Positions 39,386 through 41,024 of a stretch of 41,024 nucleotides of DNA are shown here, one piece after another. Under the pieces are notes generated by a model that was not told the origin of the DNA, searched no databases, and was given only the letters and a program-made list of their open reading frames with translations. Origin of the DNA: a bacterium (lineage in GTDB: Bacteria > Fidelibacterota > UBA2242). Numbering within the stretch: position 1 is the stretch's first letter; every line of letters begins with the position of its first letter. The position numbers were made by a program, and so were the translations under genes. The DNA is taken from assembly GCA_018824205.1 (NCBI GenBank), contig JAHJGX010000071.1:1-41024 (forward strand), given 5' to 3'.

Positions 39386-40777
39386 ATGAATAATTTCCTT
39401 AGTCTCCATTATTTTATTCCTGAATTCATTCTGCTCCTGAATGTGTTCTGCCTGTTTTTCTCATCCGAGATCAAACAAAGACATCTGATAAAGATCCGGC
39501 AGATTCTGCTGATTGTCAGTGTAGTTACTTTTGCTGCACTCAACCTGATTCGTTGGTTTGACCATCCTTGTGGCCTGTTTTACAACTCCTTTGTCCATGA
39601 CCCATTCTTGAACATGTTCAGCATTATACTTTTGTGTGTTTTCCTGATATTCGAACTACCGGAATTGTGGAAATATTGGTCTTCCGGTTATACAAACGAT
39701 CTTCTTCAAAAATTAATAATCCTGACCGCATCTATCCTGCTGCTTGAAGCCAATTCAACGATCGGGCTCCTTTTATGTATAGGGTTGATTTATATTGGCA
39801 ATTCTATCATAATGAATCGATTTTCACATCTAAATACAGACAATAGGCAGATTACTGTCGATCTGACAATCCAGATACTGTTATTCGGACTACTCTTTTT
39901 CGGGTTCTCGATTGTCTACGGCTTTACCGGATCGCTTTACTTTCATACTGCACAGTTACCGGCTGCGGCACTTTTGGAATCCCCGCTTAATTTCTGTTTC
40001 CTGACCCTTTTCCTAATTTTAGGACTCGGCCTTTTTGGAATTATCCTGCCCTTCAGAACCCTGCATGAAGATCATCACCAAACCTACCATGTTAAGTATT
40101 ACGGTTCATCCTATTTCCTTCCTTTTATCGCTCTTTTTGGCTCATTAATCAGAATACTGAACGGCATCTTTCCGATGATTCGCAATTATGGGGCGGTTCC
40201 AGGTGAATACATGGTTTTTGTCATCGGATTATCGATTTGCCTTATCGCAGGCGCAAACTTCTACTACTTCAAGAAAAAAACGATCAACGATCTTTTTGTT
40301 ATTTCACTGATAATCCATTACGGATTGATCATTTCAGGTCTGGCGGTTTTCACCAAAGAAGCACTGACTGTCTCGATTTATTTGATCATTTCGACAACGA
40401 TTATCCTTTCCGGAATCATCCTTCTTCAAAAAAGTGACAAGATTTCCACACAGTCTAAATTAATAAAAACGGTTTTCTATCTTGGATTAATCGGAATGCC
40501 CGGCACTCCCGGATTTACCGGCAGATTTTTACTTTTGAGAGCGCTATATAACGGCGGTGTTCCACTCCGGCTCATTGTATTAATAATTATCAGCATCCTT
40601 CCGATCATATACTTTTACACAGTCGAGATTATCAGTCTTCATCGGATTAAAACCGTTCATCCTGGGATTAAAATTTTACCTGTCCCTGCATTTCTGGCAT
40701 TTTTCACAATCTTAATGGTTATATACTGGGAACCTTTTATCCAATTAATCACTAAATCTTTAGTCTTCTTTAACTAA
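39386..40777 (+). CDS. Divergent NuoN-like antiporter-fold protein
   Basis: LIGMPGTPGFTGRFLLLRALYNGG ~ NuoN 'LSLAGIPPTAGFIGKFYLF.A....G'; about 13-14 TM; gene order. Confidence 0.72.
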   Translation: MNNFLSLHYFIPEFILLLNVFCLFFSSEIKQRHLIKIRQILLIVSVVTFAALNLIRWFDHPCGLFYNSFVHDPFLNMFSIILLCVFLIFELPELWKYWSSGYTNDLLQKLIILTASILLLEANSTIGLLLCIGLIYIGNSIIMNRFSHLNTDNRQITVDLTIQILLFGLLFFGFSIVYGFTGSLYFHTAQLPAAALLESPLNFCFLTLFLILGLGLFGIILPFRTLHEDHHQTYHVKYYGSSYFLPFIALFGSLIRILNGIFPMIRNYGAVPGEYMVFVIGLSICLIAGANFYYFKKKTINDLFVISLIIHYGLIISGLAVFTKEALTVSIYLIISTTIILSGIILLQKSDKISTQSKLIKTVFYLGLIGMPGTPGFTGRFLLLRALYNGGVPLRLIVLIIISILPIIYFYTVEIISLHRIKTVHPGIKILPVPAFLAFFTILMVIYWEPFIQLITKSLVFFN

Positions 40778-40792
40778 TTAAAGAGTAATTTT

Positions 40793-41024
40793 ATGGATAC
40801 GCATAAAAAGATTTTGTTTTTTGATGTTGACACCCAGATTGATTTTATCGAAAAAAACGGAGCACTCTACGTACCGGAAGCAGAGACATTGAAGCCGCAT
40901 TTTAAGCAGCTCCTTCGATATGCCCGAATTAACGGAATTCCAGTCTGGGGCAGTGTCGATGCCCATGGTGAACAAGATCCGGAATTGATTCAAAACCACG
41001 GTCCGTTTCCAAATCATTGCATGC
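40793..41024 (+). CDS. Isochorismatase/nicotinamidase-family cysteine hydrolase, truncated at window edge
   Basis: MDTHKKILFFDVDTQIDFIEKNGALYVPEAETLKPHFKQLLRYARINGIPVWGSVDAHGEQDPELIQNHGPFPNHCM...; not in ORF track because open at the edge. Confidence 0.8.
   Translation, partial: MDTHKKILFFDVDTQIDFIEKNGALYVPEAETLKPHFKQLLRYARINGIPVWGSVDAHGEQDPELIQNHGPFPNHCM

Overview
This 41 kb window looks like bacterial chromosome, probably from an anaerobic member of the FCB superphylum or a related candidate phylum (taxon is inference only). Left to right it holds: a truncated LamG/FISUMP surface protein running off the left edge; a small phage-type lysis remnant (holin-like plus DUF5675) next to a fragment of a second holin-like gene; a TonB-dependent receptor behind a TPP riboswitch; a tRNA-Sec gene overlapping the 3' end of a SPOR-domain CDS; LapA/LapB-like genes; miaB; an M23 peptidase; a primary-type sigma-70 factor; groESL; tRNA-Arg(CCG); a parvulin PPIase; a complete rnfCDGEAB-rseC-apbE cluster in which RnfG has two FMN-binding domains; tmRNA; a GT4 glycosyltransferase; a TPR lipoprotein; a Reg_prop/Y_Y_Y/PAS histidine kinase with an NtrC-type regulator; and a RmlC-like cupin. 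The most unusual element is the intact, tightly packed 8 kb cluster at about 32.69-40.78 kb. It resembles the complex I subunits D-H-J-K-L-M-N in canonical nuo order, but no NuoA/B/C/I or E/F/G is next to it. By eye, most signature charged or quinone-site residues of every subunit are replaced. This is a candidate repurposed, redox-inactive complex I membrane arm. All homology statements come from visual motif recognition, with no database search.
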